DNA of 64,000 nt from Eutypella sp. D-1 (Eukaryota; Ascomycota; Sordariomycetes; Xylariales; Diatrypaceae). The translations under genes were made by a program, and so were the position numbers. The notes beneath the pieces were generated by a model. That model saw nothing but the letters and a program-made list of their open reading frames with translations. It was not told the origin of the DNA and made no database searches. How positions within the stretch are numbered: the first letter of the stretch is position 1; every line of letters begins with the position of its first letter. The stretch is taken from contig JAJTTP010000032.1 of assembly GCA_023313575.1 (NCBI GenBank), forward strand, positions 1-64,000. The letters are read 5' to 3'. Shown one piece after another: positions 19,685 through 32,894 of this stretch.

Positions 19685-22375
19685 CTAACCGCGAACAGCC
19701 GCGCCAAGGGCGCCACCGGTGAATTGCGTACCACCAGCCTGCCGCGGGATGCCGCCTCCCCTGCCTCCGCGACCGCCTCCCCTTTGGCCACCGCCGCGGC
19801 CGCCGCGGGCGTTCTGGCCTCCCCGGCGATCGAAGGCGTTGGCGGTGCCCTGTGTGCGGTGCTCGAGAGTGCGCTCGTTGGTCTCGATGAGCTGGGCCGC
19901 CTTGTCGGACAGCGTGAGGGCGAGGCTCTGGAGCCGCGAGAGCTCGACGCCTTTGCGGAAGATGACAGTGGCGGTGACCTGGTCGAGAGCAGCGGCCAGC
20001 TCCTCGTGGCTGATCATCTTGCTCACAAGGGCGGCGACTTTGCGGTCCTCCAGCTCGAACATGGACGACAGGGTAGACACGGCGAGCGTGTCGTAGTAGG
20101 GGGCGTAGGTGAAGAGGTAAGTGCGTAGGCCCTCTTCCTGGATCTGTTTGGAGAGCATGGTCTTGATACCCTCGGTGTCGGGCATGAGATCCCAGATCTT
20201 GATGCTGTGGACGAAGTTGGTGGCCTTCTTCCACTCGCCGGCGGCCAGGGCGCGCGATGCCTGCATCACGTGGTCGCGCGTGTTCTCGGGTGGGCCGGTG
20301 AAGATCTGGCGCTCGTGGTACTCGAGCATGCGGCGGTAGGTCTTGCTGATGACCCGCTTCTTGATGTCAGGCGAGGAGCCGGTTTGGGCAAGGAGGGGGA
20401 TCTCGAGAAGCATGCTGCACGTCAGGTAAACGCACTCCAGGAGCTCGAGGTTGATGTGCATATGGAAGGGCAGCTGCCTCTGCTTCTCCAACCGCTCCTG
20501 TTCCGGGGACACCTGGCTGTACCGCTGGATCATGACGCCCTGGGCCAGCAACTCCTTCTGTCGGCCGCTGCCGCAGATCTCTTGCAGGGTGTTCTGGGCG
20601 TCGTAAACGAGGCCCTTGCGGAACGCGCAGAGACCAACCTGGACAAGGGTCCTGTTGTAGAGGATCTGGGTCTGGACGTCGAAGCTGTTGATGGTCTCCT
20701 GCAAGTGAGACATGAGCATCATGTCTCGCGCCTGGTAGTACTCGTCGTGCAGGGCTAAAAAGTAGATCTGGCACAGCATGGCACGGGCGCGGATGATGCC
20801 CTCGCTGTTCTCGAAAAGGTACCTGCAGAGGATGTTGACGAGGCCGGTAGCATCGCTGACGTCGTTGCGCGGCGTGATGACGGACTCCGAGGCAGCGGGC
20901 ACGGACTTCCAGGCGTTCTCCTCGAGTATCTTGACGACCTGGGCGGGCTTGAAGTAGACGTGCTCGAGTCTCCGCATGACGATACGGTTTAGGCTGTCCT
21001 GCGGGATCTCAAGCGACTTGTCTTGTCCGAGCAGCTCGTAGTAGAGCAGGCCGCGGAAGATGATGTTGTACAGGGAGCCCTCGTCCGTCAGGCGTTCGAT
21101 GTACTCGGAAGTGTGGGGGTCGATGGTTTGTAGAGAACGGGTGAGCTCGTCATCCAGGCGCTCGACATACGACACGATGCTTCCCGGGATCTTGATGTAC
21201 TTCTCTCCGGGCTGCAGGGTGGGCGGCTTGTCATCATCCTCCCACTCCTCCGCATTCTCGATGACAACGTGATCGCGGTTGGTCTCGAGCACCTCGAACA
21301 AGACGGCGAGCTCCTTCTCGGCAGACTTCCACTGCTCTAGAGGCATGGAGGCAGCGGTGCCGGCGCCGAGATCGAACCGAGCGGATATGATGGTGAGGAG
21401 TAGGCGGATGCGCTGGTACGGGGTAACGGCGACCTCCAGCAACTTCTCCATGGTGCGAATCTGCTCGGTACGATCGGTGTTCTTCTTGCCACGAGTCTCC
21501 ATGATGCCCCGCAGATGCTTAAAGATGCTCTCGGGAGTAAATTGCAGAGTCTTGCCGCCCTTGCCGACAGTGGCAAAACCCTCATCATCCTCCTCGTCGG
21601 GTCCCTCAAGAACCTCGGCCTTAGCCTTCTTGGGCTTGGGGGCGGGCTCGTCGTCCTCGTCGTCGGAGAAGAGGTAATCCATGGGGTCGGCCCTGTACTG
21701 GTCGACCTCGGTTTGGTGGTCTTTTGTGAGCTTCTTGATCTTCTGCTTGACGGCGTTCAGACCACGGGCGCTCGTGGCGTTCATCTTTTTCGGGGTGACC
21801 TTCTGCTTGGCGATAGTCTCGTTCATGGCGTTCTCGAGCTCAACGAGAGCCTTGATGTAAACTTTGGGCACACGGCCGCGTTCGGCGATCTTGCCGGCAT
21901 GGCGGTTCAGTTTGTCGAACTCTGCCATGAGTGAAGGTCAGTAAAGCGAGGATTCAAAATCCAGGCAGGGACTGAAGAACGGAGGGGCTCAGGGAATTAG
22001 GAATCAAGATGTCTCACCTGTAGAAATGGCTCCCCAGTCATTGATCTTGCGACGCTTTTCTATAGCATCGATGATAGCCTCGAGTTCGTCGATCTGCTTA
22101 TCCTTGGCGCTCTTTATCGTCTTGGGGGCATCGTCATCATCGCTCGAATCGTCTTCGGACGAGGCATCCTTCAAGTATTGAGAGGCACCAGTTTTCTTGG
22201 GACCTCTGTCGTCGTCCGAATCTGAATCATCGTTCTCGTCCTCCTCATCGCCCTGCTCCTCAGACTCTTCCTGATCCTCTTCCTCTTCGGATTCCTCCTC
22301 CTCAGAGTAGAGATCCTCCTCCTCGGAGCTGCTCTCGCTGGAGCTGTCGTCGCCAGCACGGAAGAAGCGAGACAT
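19685..22375 (-). CDS. NIP1: Translation initiation factor eIF3 subunit c
   Basis: Exons are 22375-22018 and 21921-19685 (864 aa, normal for the family). The N-terminus is [12 protein letters not shown], the conserved eIF3c opening, followed by an acidic Ser/Glu/Asp tract (about 10-95). The middle is the helical eIF3c core ([46 protein letters not shown]). The PCI domain lies near residues 580-770 and ends with an [12 protein letters not shown] segment. The C-terminus is a Gly-Arg-rich RGG tail ([12 protein letters not shown]). eIF3c is a core subunit of the eIF3 octamer, binding eIF1 and eIF5 through its N-terminus in the cytosolic 43S preinitiation complex. The single intron near the 5' end is typical of a highly expressed gene. 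Confidence 0.97.
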
Positions 22376-23338
22376 GTTGTTGTATTTTTATCTCTTTTTC
22401 TTTATGCTGTTTTTTTGGGGTGTGGGGTGGGGAGTGGGAGGGGGAAATATCGCAGATCGCAGGGAACGTCGGTGGGTTGGGGAAAGAGAGAAAAAAACCC
22501 CAGTTAATCGAAAATATTTTCTCCTCACTCCTTCAGCTTTTCCGATGTGACGACCTCGGAATGTGCTTGAGTGACGGCACAACAACAACAAAAGACTAAA
22601 GTGGTTTGTTTGGGAGGTTCGGAGGTTGGAGGGGCAAAAAAAGTTAAGTCAGAGTAGGCAGTAAACTTTAGAAGTGGGTGGACTGGGAAAATTCCGGGTA
22701 TGTAGTGTGATTTCCAAAATTCACCGATTGAATTTTGGTGGTAGATTAGATACGGAGCGAGAAAGGCAGGTGGGGGCAGGTGGATACAGATGGGGGGGGG
22801 AAGAGAGACAGCCAGGTGGGGTTATCAGGTTATCAGGTTATCAGCCCAGGCTTGCCAGGCAGCCCAGGTAACTTATGTACATACCCACAAGTCCATATTA
22901 GGCAATCGTGTTATCGATAAGACACCGCGACAGTGAGGTCAGCAGCTAGTAGTACGCCCCAGCCCCTGACCAGTCAACGCCTGGGCAGTCAGTGAGTGAG
23001 GTCTCCTCGCTGTTACTGGCAGAGCATGTTCTATCCCGAAGTCATAAGGTTCTTGGTCTTATTATTCATATTCTCATTCTCATACTCGCTCTTTAGTCGG
23101 AGTATCTTTCTTGATTCCTCTCGACATTCGATATGGTTAATCCGGACCGGAACCTTAGCCTTTAGGTCGTAGATAGATGCAAACCAAGAACTCCTGAACT
23201 CTCAAAACTCCCAATACCTCCGGTCCATGGCTGGTACATATACCGTCATCGCCTTCACCTTCGCTAAATCAAACAAGAACCAATGTCCCCGTAACCAAGT
23301 AGTCGCCCCCTACTTAAAGTACACGCAGTGAAGCAGGC
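22376..23338. other. eIF3c promoter region and downstream spacer
   Basis: Gene-free. The stretch immediately upstream of eIF3c (22377-22510) is T-rich then G-rich on the plus strand, that is, pyrimidine-rich on the coding strand, as in many fungal translation-factor promoters. No other element is supported. Confidence 0.4.
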
Positions 23339-23857
23339 TTATGGAGTGTCATCGACATCCAGGTCGTACCAGTGCGGGTGATCCTTCGCTCTCCAGGGCA
23401 TGATCCCATAGGGGTTAGCCTCGCGGCTCTTCTTAGCCCGGCTGAGGACTTTCTGGCTCTCCTCGCTCTTGTACAGCTCGCCGAACTCCTTGAGCTCATT
23501 GCTGACCGCCTGTACGGATCTCATAAACTCGTGAAAGACCTCTTGGGCTAGATTGGCTGTCAGTCGCCAAGGCCAGGCGTGTCATGTGCATTGCTCTCAG
23601 GCAAAGCACTCAAGGGGAGGAGGGTCCATACGAGCTTGGTTCGATTTGGAATTGATGGATTCCAGCATGCGCGGAATGACGCTCCGCAAATCTACACACT
23701 ACAGATTCATCCGTCGTCAATAAAACATAGAACTTTACGATGGCTTTTTCCTTGCTTTCGTTGGAAAGATGCATACCTTGATATGAAGCAGCTTCAATTG
23801 CTTGAGGGCATTCTGGAGCTCCTCTTCCTCCTTCTTGTCATCTGGTTTGGGAGGCAT
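23339..23857 (-). CDS. Small conserved helical protein, family uncertain
   Basis: Proposed exons are 23857-23777, 23698-23632 and 23547-23339 (118 aa); an alternative third-exon acceptor starting at 23556 adds three residues and is also in frame. Features are a charged start (MPPKPDDKKEEEEL), then amphipathic helices (LQNALKQLKLLHIK; LRSVIPRMLESINS; VFHEFMRSVQAVSNELKEF) and a conserved-looking end with NPYGIMPWRAKDHPHWYDLD. Three phase-compatible introns in so short a gene argue that it is real. Length and helical layout resemble small Mediator tail subunits, but I cannot name the family with confidence; a coiled-coil subunit of some nuclear complex is the best guess. Confidence 0.65.
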
Positions 23858-25200
23858 TGTGGGAATAGTAAGGAGGTAGGTAAACAGGAAGAGAGATGAA
23901 TTCACGGGTCAAGATTTCAGAATCAGATGGATGGACACGAGTACAGTAGGTTGATCGATTTGAGTTGGTTCTATGGATGAGGAACGGTGTTTCTAAGGTG
24001 TGTGTTTAGTAGATTGCAGGTTGCCATCAACTTACCGCCAGCAACGTTGATATTTCAAGGTTGAGTGTGTACATACATACACCGGAGCTCTAAAGTTACC
24101 TAGGTACTACCTACATGTAGGTAGGTACATACCTCCCTCGCAGCCCTTGGAGGCGTAACATGTAGGTACGCACGGCAATAGGTTAGGTACATTTATGTAG
24201 GTACATACCACCCACCATAATAGGTACCTGGGATGATACCTGTATGTATTCATAGATTGACGCTAAACCAATCCCAGCTTACAGGTACCTAAGGTACCTA
24301 AGGTACCTAGTGTTGTCGGCGGCCCGGAAAAAGGATCTTACGACAACCCCCTTACCCTGGTGGTCCCTGGTGGCCCCCGGCCTAGGTAGGCCCTAATTAT
24401 TAACCTTTCCAGGTTTCCAATGGCCCCGGGCAGATCAGACCGTGCAAATTCCTTCTTTCGCTTTCTCCTCACACTTCCTCACAGTCCAACTTGTCTGAGA
24501 ATCAACACCTTCTTAACCTTCTGCCCCCCGTTCTCCCCCGGAGGTCCTCCTGTCTAATACTCGGCGGTTCATCGACACAGTATACGAAACTTCAACACAG
24601 TTCCTTGTAATACTGACACGGACAAACCCAAACCTTGGAGAGCTCTTGTTTCTTTCATTTGCCCATCAACCAAAGTCAATCCCATTCAGGCCATTCAAAG
24701 CCAAAGCCAGCTAGTTAAGCGTAATCTACAGAAGTATTTGCGTTGCCCCCCCCCCCCCAAAAAGGGCTGCTCAAGCGCGAATCGCAACGCGCGCAAACTG
24801 AAAAACTGAAGGGGAAAAAAAAAACCAAAAAAAAAATCTACTTACATAGGAGAAACCTGAAGTAGATTTAACTACATACGTAGATCTGTATCCATCCAAA
24901 CTTGGAACGTCCTTTTTCTTTCCCACACACATCCCTCCACAGTACGACACGACGCTCTTTTTACACGCACACGCCCCCCCGTCCCGTGCCGTGCCCCCTT
25001 TCCCCTTTACCGTGTTTCCTTCTTTTCTTTTTTTTCCTTCTGGTACTTTTCTTTTGTTCTAGCTTAATAATTATTCCCCGTACCGTACCTTTCCCGCTTC
25101 CCGCTTCCTGCCGCGGCCCCCCCTCCCCTTCTCTTCCCACTCTACCTACCACCCCCCTCCCCCCCGTCCCTCTAATCCCACCCCGAAACGGCCATCTTGA
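23858..25200. other. Long upstream region of the FAR1-type gene
   Basis: No coding region is supported before the open frame that begins at 25201. The left part (24061-24312) is rich in TACCTA/TAGGTA and GGTACC motifs. The right part (about 24960-25190) is an almost pure pyrimidine stretch on the plus strand, as seen in fungal promoters and 5' leaders. Runs of C (24747-24759) and A (24815-24836) occur. Confidence 0.45.
24061..24312. repeat. TACCTA/TAGGTA/GGTACC-rich block
   Basis: Short overlapping motifs built on TAGGTA and its complement occur many times, including three successive AGGTACCTA units at about 24291-24312. The same motif appears in most spacers of the window (near 17788, 33637, 36198, 45995, 58609, 62274 and 63357) and not in exons. 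Confidence 0.6.
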
Positions 25201-25401
25201 AATAAAAAAAAAATAAAAAAACCAACCACCACCACCGCCACCATTTCACTCCCAACACTCCCCCCGCAAACTCCCAACCACCCCGCTGTCGCCGCCGGTC
25301 TCCCAAACGGCACCAGTCCGGCATTAAACAATACGCCGCGACTGAGCGCTCCCGGTGGTGGTGGAGGTGGTGCAGGGGGCGGTGGCGGAGTTGCCCCGTC
25401 G

Positions 25402-25439
<38 letters not shown>

Positions 25440-26283
25440 ACAACAACAGCAACATCATCAGCATCACCAACATCAGCAGCATCACCAACATCAGCAGCAG
25501 CAGCAGCAGGTCATGGGTACAGCAGGGACACCGTCCTCGTCCTCTATGGGCCCCGGAAGTGGAGTCGGCGTCGGCGTCGGTATCGGCATGAGCGGCGGCG
25601 GTGGCAGCGGCGGGGGCGGCAGTGGTGGGAATAGCGGCCTCGGAGGAGACGTCATGGCGACACCCACACCATCCGCCATCGCGACAGGTGCCCTAGCACC
25701 ACCACCAGAGGGAATCTACCGCACCTTCGAGGACCTCCTGACCGCCGTCCAGCGAGTAGCGAAGGATCAGGGGTACGGCGTCGTCAAGCTACGCGCAAGC
25801 AACTACCGGGACGGCAAACCGACACGCTACGACCTCGTATGCGACCGCGGCGGCGTCAAGTACAACAGTACGGCGAAGAAGCGTAATCCTAGTACCCGCA
25901 AGGTTGACTGCCCCTGGCGAGCCAAGGCCGTCTGCGAAGTCCAGCTGGGCAACCAGTGGCGCTTCGCCGTTCAAGACGCCCGACACAACCACGAGGCCCG
26001 CGTCCCCACCGCTCCCCCGGGCCAAGAGAACACGCCGATCGCCCAGAGCATTCGCAGCCTCACCAATAAGATGGATCGCATGTCGCACGACCTCACCCAG
26101 GGATTGGGTCGCATCGAGTCCCATCTCGAAGGGATGGAGAAGCGCCTCGAGGCCATGGAGGCCCGCTTCAATGCCGTCGAGGCCCGCATGTCCGGCATAG
26201 ACGGTGCCGGGCGCATGGACATCCCCATGGATAACCAGATGGACATAGGCGAGGGTTCCATGCTGGGGCCGGCCGTCATGTAG
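25201..26283 (+). CDS. FAR1-type zinc-finger protein with Gln/His tract; start uncertain
   Basis: The first in-frame AUG is 25513 (256 aa to the stop at 26283), but the same frame is open from 25201, just after a stop at 25198. That upstream part reads as protein-like sequence (PTLPPQTPNHPAV, GLPNGTSPALNNTPRLSAP), a Gly run, then a Gln/His tract (25396-25509). The true start is therefore an upstream exon, a non-AUG codon (ATT at 25243 in a CCACC context) or 25513. After a Gly/Ser linker comes a FAR1-type DNA-binding domain (about 25715-26010): an RTFEDLL helix, VVKLRASN, LVCDRGG, VDCPWRAKAV and a DARHNHE zinc-ligand end (C...C...HxH). A coiled coil (KMDRMSHDLTQGLGRIESHL onward) follows. This domain class derives from Mutator-like transposases; with no transposase domain present, it is probably a domesticated nuclear regulator. 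Confidence 0.8.
25396..25509 (+). repeat. CAG/CAA/CAT repeat coding a Gln/His tract
   Basis: Interrupted CAG, CAA, CAT and CAC triplets, in frame with the FAR1-type protein, encode about 38 residues of Gln and His. A pure CAG run of seven lies at its left end. Such tracts are common in fungal transcription regulators and vary in length between strains. Confidence 0.85.
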
Positions 26284-27801
26284 GACTCTGACGGCCACGT
26301 CACAGGGAGCGACCAGTCATCAGCGAGCATGCACTTTTCATCAGCATCCCCTACGATTTAATGATTCGGCGGTGGTTTCATCTCATCTTCTTCTCGAGGA
26401 GTCCCCCATCATCCTTGGCTGGGTTTGCTGGGGGGCTCTTCTTATTACTTCTTATTCCTTCTTACTACTACTACAAACTATAACTCTTTTCTTTTCTTTT
26501 TGCAGATAATGGCAGGTGATGAAGAAGGAAGGAAGAAAGGAAAGAAACACAATTGGGGGGAGGTTCGTTCGCGTTAGGGGCGTCCCGGTCCGGCAGGGTT
26601 GATTCACACAACAAAGTGCGTTGGCGACCGTTTTTTGGTTTCTGGTTTTTTTTTTTTCCTTTTCTCCCCCTTTCTCTCGGCAAAGATAGGGGAGGCAAAT
26701 GGGATTGTTTCGGCCAATAGATACCCGGTAGTCCTAGATATAAGGGCTTTGAAAATCATACATCAGAGTACCTCGCACACAACACAACACACCACACCAC
26801 ACACACATACGAAACGACACATATGTATATGTGCTTCTCTTAATCAATACCAATTTCAAGCGCCTCGAGTTTAGAGTGAAGAAGAACTGAGGACCGAACT
26901 GGGAGGGGGATGGGAACAAGTCCCTCCATGTCCCATGTCCATGCAAGTGAAAGCTATCGCCGTCAAACTTTACCATACAGCTCCGTACTTAAGGCACGAC
27001 TATACAATAGGCATAGTCGAATAGGGGTAAACTACGTAGTCGTACACGATTAGTAGGTAGGTGAGGGCATCAGTCTAAGTAGGTGGTCCGCGCTTGCAAC
27101 ACAAGTGCACAGTGCAAAGTTTCCGTGGGCGGGGCGCGACGGCAAAGATCGACAACCCTCCCCTGACTAAGACGCAATTGGTTCATCTAATAGCACCTGT
27201 CCGAAGTGGGAAGTCATCTCTGAACCTGTGGACTATGTCATGTTCGGTACTCTATCAGAAGCTAACTCTTATGTACTTGGCGCTACACGGGAATTCCAGG
27301 TCCAAGTTCCACTCGCGTCGCCTTGCCTCGTATACACCTGGGCATAAATCCATAGGTAAGATAAAGGGAGGGGGGAAGGCGGTAGCTTAGAATCGGCGGC
27401 GCCGATAGTTACCCAATCCGAGGCCGATAGAGGTCACGAGAGGTTCATGCCTACATTTAGTGGAATTTCTTCAGTTATCGTCATTATTATCTTACTCTTA
27501 CTTCCTTGTCCATTGACATATCCATATGTAGAACTCCATAGATCTAGGTATAGCGCAGGAAATATGTACATAGGACGAAGGCTCCTCTGACCGCCCACGC
27601 CCGGATATCTGGGACATGCCCTATGTAGACGAATCCCAGAGCCTGATGTCATAGATTCACTATCTTGGTCGATTGCGGTGATTCGCAAGCCTACATAGAC
27701 ACAGCTATCACCGGGTATCTGGTACTCTAGCAGACATATCATCCTTAGCCCCGACCCGACAGGATGAACCCCCTCCACCCAAGACATAGTTCAATCAAAG
27801 G
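26284..27801. other. Convergent spacer, FAR1-type gene / xylanase
   Basis: This 1.5-kb convergent spacer has no supported gene. It should contain the 3' UTRs of both neighbours. CA-rich and T-rich runs occur at about 26640-26660 and 26775-26815; nothing else stands out. Confidence 0.4.
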
Positions 27802-30041
<2,240 letters not shown>

Positions 30042-32894
30042 CTAACTCCTTCGCTGCTGTATTGTCCCGGTAATATCCAATGCCATGGGAACCGGTGTCG
30101 GGCGCTGGATCTCGAGACTCCTGCTCGAGATGGTGCGGCCACCGGGTGTTCGCGGATGGGGCACATTGACACGGCCGCTGCGCTCCGTAAGTCGATTCAC
30201 CGTTCCAGCCTCCTCGTCCGTATCAGAATCAGCCTCATCGTAGTCGGCCAGCCGTGAGAAGTAGTCGGCGAGACCATCGACGCTCGGTGTACCCACGACG
30301 ACGTCGTATTGCGGCGGCGGAGTGGGCATCGGAGGGGGCGGGTCGTCCGCATCGAATGCCGGCGGGTTGAAACTGGGATACCGGAGCAGATGAATCGGAC
30401 GGGGAGGTGGCGGCATCGACGCCCGCTGGACGGGCTGTGCACCGGTCGTAAGATGCTGCTGTATATGCGCGGCCGGCGGGGGTGCTATGCCGCCCGTGTC
30501 GGATATAGGTTCCACGTGAGGGATCGTGCCGGTACTAGAAGCAGGGCTTGGGTTCGTGGCGACGATCTCGGCGTCGGGGCAGCCGCAACTCGCCTGTTGA
30601 CGATAGGACGGCTGCTCAGCTCCGGAGTACTCGGGAAGGGCCGTATTGGCATGCGTGGCGCGACAGTTGAGGACGGTGAAGGGGGAGTCGATGCTGATCT
30701 CAAAATGCCGCCGTCGCTTACCGGCGGGATCATCAGGGTCGAGCCGAGAGATGCGCATCACGATCTAGATGGTTTAGTCAGTTAAAGCACGCTCACCTCA
30801 AACCCTGAGATGGAGATTAGGGGGGCAAACCTTGATCCAGTGGAAGACATTCACATTCTTCCAGCTGCAGTCCGGATGTAATCGTAGCGTCTTGTCCTTC
30901 GCCATCTGCTCGCAGGTGGGAATCTGAACGTTCATCTCCATCTCGGTCGGCCCCCAGTACGACTCGAGGCCCAGATCTAGGTCTCCCAGTAAATTATCTG
31001 TTGGGTCTGGTAAAGGTTGGGGTACGGAGTGTGTCCTCGAGGCCTCGTAGCCCCTCCGTCTTTGTGCCGCGATTCGTGCTTCGTGCCGCTCCTGGGGAGA
31101 GAGCTCGCCGCCACTCAGCACAGATATATCTGACGCCTCGTACTGCTTGTCGAGGGGTTTGCCGGCGGCCTTCTCCAGCAGAAGTATCTTCCGGCCAGGG
31201 TCTTTGCGCGTGACGCGTCGATCGTTGGTCCAGTACTCAATCGACTCGGTGACAAATACCTTGAGCTTATGGACCTGGACCTTGGCAAGCGGTGTGAGCT
31301 TGAAAGCGATGGGGATCTTGCTGCCGATGGGAAAAGACTTCCCCGATATCATTATGTCGTAGTGAAGCTGATCTTCCCACTGTCTGCTTATGGAGATAGG
31401 CTCGGTCATCTCCAGAGACAACTGGTCGGGGACCCGTACGAGCAGAACCTCCTTGCTCCCGTGAAGATTGGGCTTGAAGGCGCCCGCTCTCTCGACGATC
31501 GTCTCCAGCTCCCACTTCACCGAGCCGAACTGCAGTTTTGTCGTCTCGAGCTGGTGGTGATCGATGGGGAGCTCGAATGTGTATTCGTAGGTACCGGGAT
31601 AGAATACCTTGTAGCCCTTGGGCTGCATAGACTGGGAATTCGCACCCGGCGCGTCGCCTTTCCCGAAGCTTCGTGACTGCACCGACTGCAGCGAGAGCCT
31701 CTTGAATTCCCTGGCCGTAAGACTGCTGTTGGACCTATCCCGCAATGCTAACGATGTCGCCGAAGGTGTAGGGGATAAGTTTCTTGACCTGACTAGCGTG
31801 TTCATGCCTGGCTTGAGTTGTGCGTCGGCGGCGCTGCGCAGCGTATACGTGCATTGGTTCCCGTACTCGGTTTCCCAGGCCTCGTGCATGGCGTTGAAAA
31901 AAGTCAAGACCTGGGTTCGCAGCGACTCCTCCTCGAACTGTTCGACTTTCATCGGGGGAATGCCCTCGGGCCATTCCGTACGTGCCCGACCGGAAAGCTT
32001 CAGGGTGACGGACTTAAGCTTGACGTTTTTGGACACGTTCAGCTGCAGCTTCCCGCGCAGCAGAGCCGTGGAGTTAGCCGATTCGTGCCGCACATGGCCG
32101 TCGTGTTCGAAGCCGGTGAGGAAGACATTGGGCTCGGCGAGGATGATGGAGCACGACAATCCACTTCCGGAGGCGACAGGTTTAGGGACCTCGGTGACAG
32201 AGCTCATTATGCTCTTGGCGGAGCGGACCGACATGATACTATTCCGGTGCGACTGGTTCAAGGCTGCGCTGAGCAGAGGGGGTCTCCCCGAGTCCATCAT
32301 GGCGGGCTGCGTAACAGGCAATGAGGAGGCTCCAGTCGAGGGAATCGTGATCATCGAGGTCGGACGGGGGCGCTGCGAGCTTGGGTTGTCCGCAGTGGTG
32401 TCCGCCGTGTTGTCCGCCGTGTTGCGTCTCGGGATGGCAGTTACGCTCAGGGGTCGCGAAACGTCGGTGGCGCCTTGGTTGAAGAGGTGCGTCTTCAATG
32501 GGCCAAGAACCCTTTCAAAGACACGTCTCGTGGGACGATTCGGGAGCCTGGGCTGGCTGCGGGACGGGTCCTCGACGCCCTTACCCTTTTCTCTCCCGTT
32601 CTCCTTCGTTTTCCCTTTACCTTTTCCCCTCTTCTTCTTCGAGTGCTGCTGTTTATTCGTGGATCCAGCTGGGGCGGCGTCTATCCTCAGCTCTGAGGGG
32701 ATGTAACCGGGTGGGTATGAGACGACGTGGATGGACTGAGGCCTTCGTTGCCGGGGTCTTATGTGGGGAGTGGGAAACCTGGGCTGCGGACGGTTCCTCC
32801 GATCGCCGTTTCTTGGTCTGTAGAAGATATTTCCGGCTATAGAAGGGTAGCGGTTCTCCTGACGTCGGGTTGCTTCGGCGTCGGCGTCTGGCAT
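30042..32894 (-). CDS. Alpha-arrestin (ART family ubiquitin-ligase adaptor)
   Basis: Exons are 32894-30831 and 30764-30042 (928 aa); gtttgc...tctag joins HWIK to IVMRISR. The first about 245 residues are a basic, disordered extension with PPGY (61-64). The arrestin N domain starts near 248 (SIILAEPNVFLTGFEHDG, LKSVTLKLSGRART) and continues to a YPGTYEYTFELPI segment; the arrestin C domain (SISRQWEDQLHYDIMISG, VTESIEYW) runs to about 700. The tail has LPEY (731-734) and PPQY (838-841). PY motifs recruit Rsp5/Nedd4-type HECT ligases, and yeast Rod1/Rog3 and Aspergillus CreD relatives direct transporter endocytosis in response to nutrients. It probably works at the plasma membrane and endosomes. 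Which transporter it controls cannot be told. Confidence 0.92.

Noticed and set aside
19719..21934. Several long plus-strand frames opposite eIF3c
   Set aside because: Mirror frames of a GC-biased conserved gene; no independent motif.
31618..32706. 362-codon plus-strand frame opposite the arrestin gene
   Set aside because: Overlaps the arrestin coding sequence throughout and has no recognised domain.
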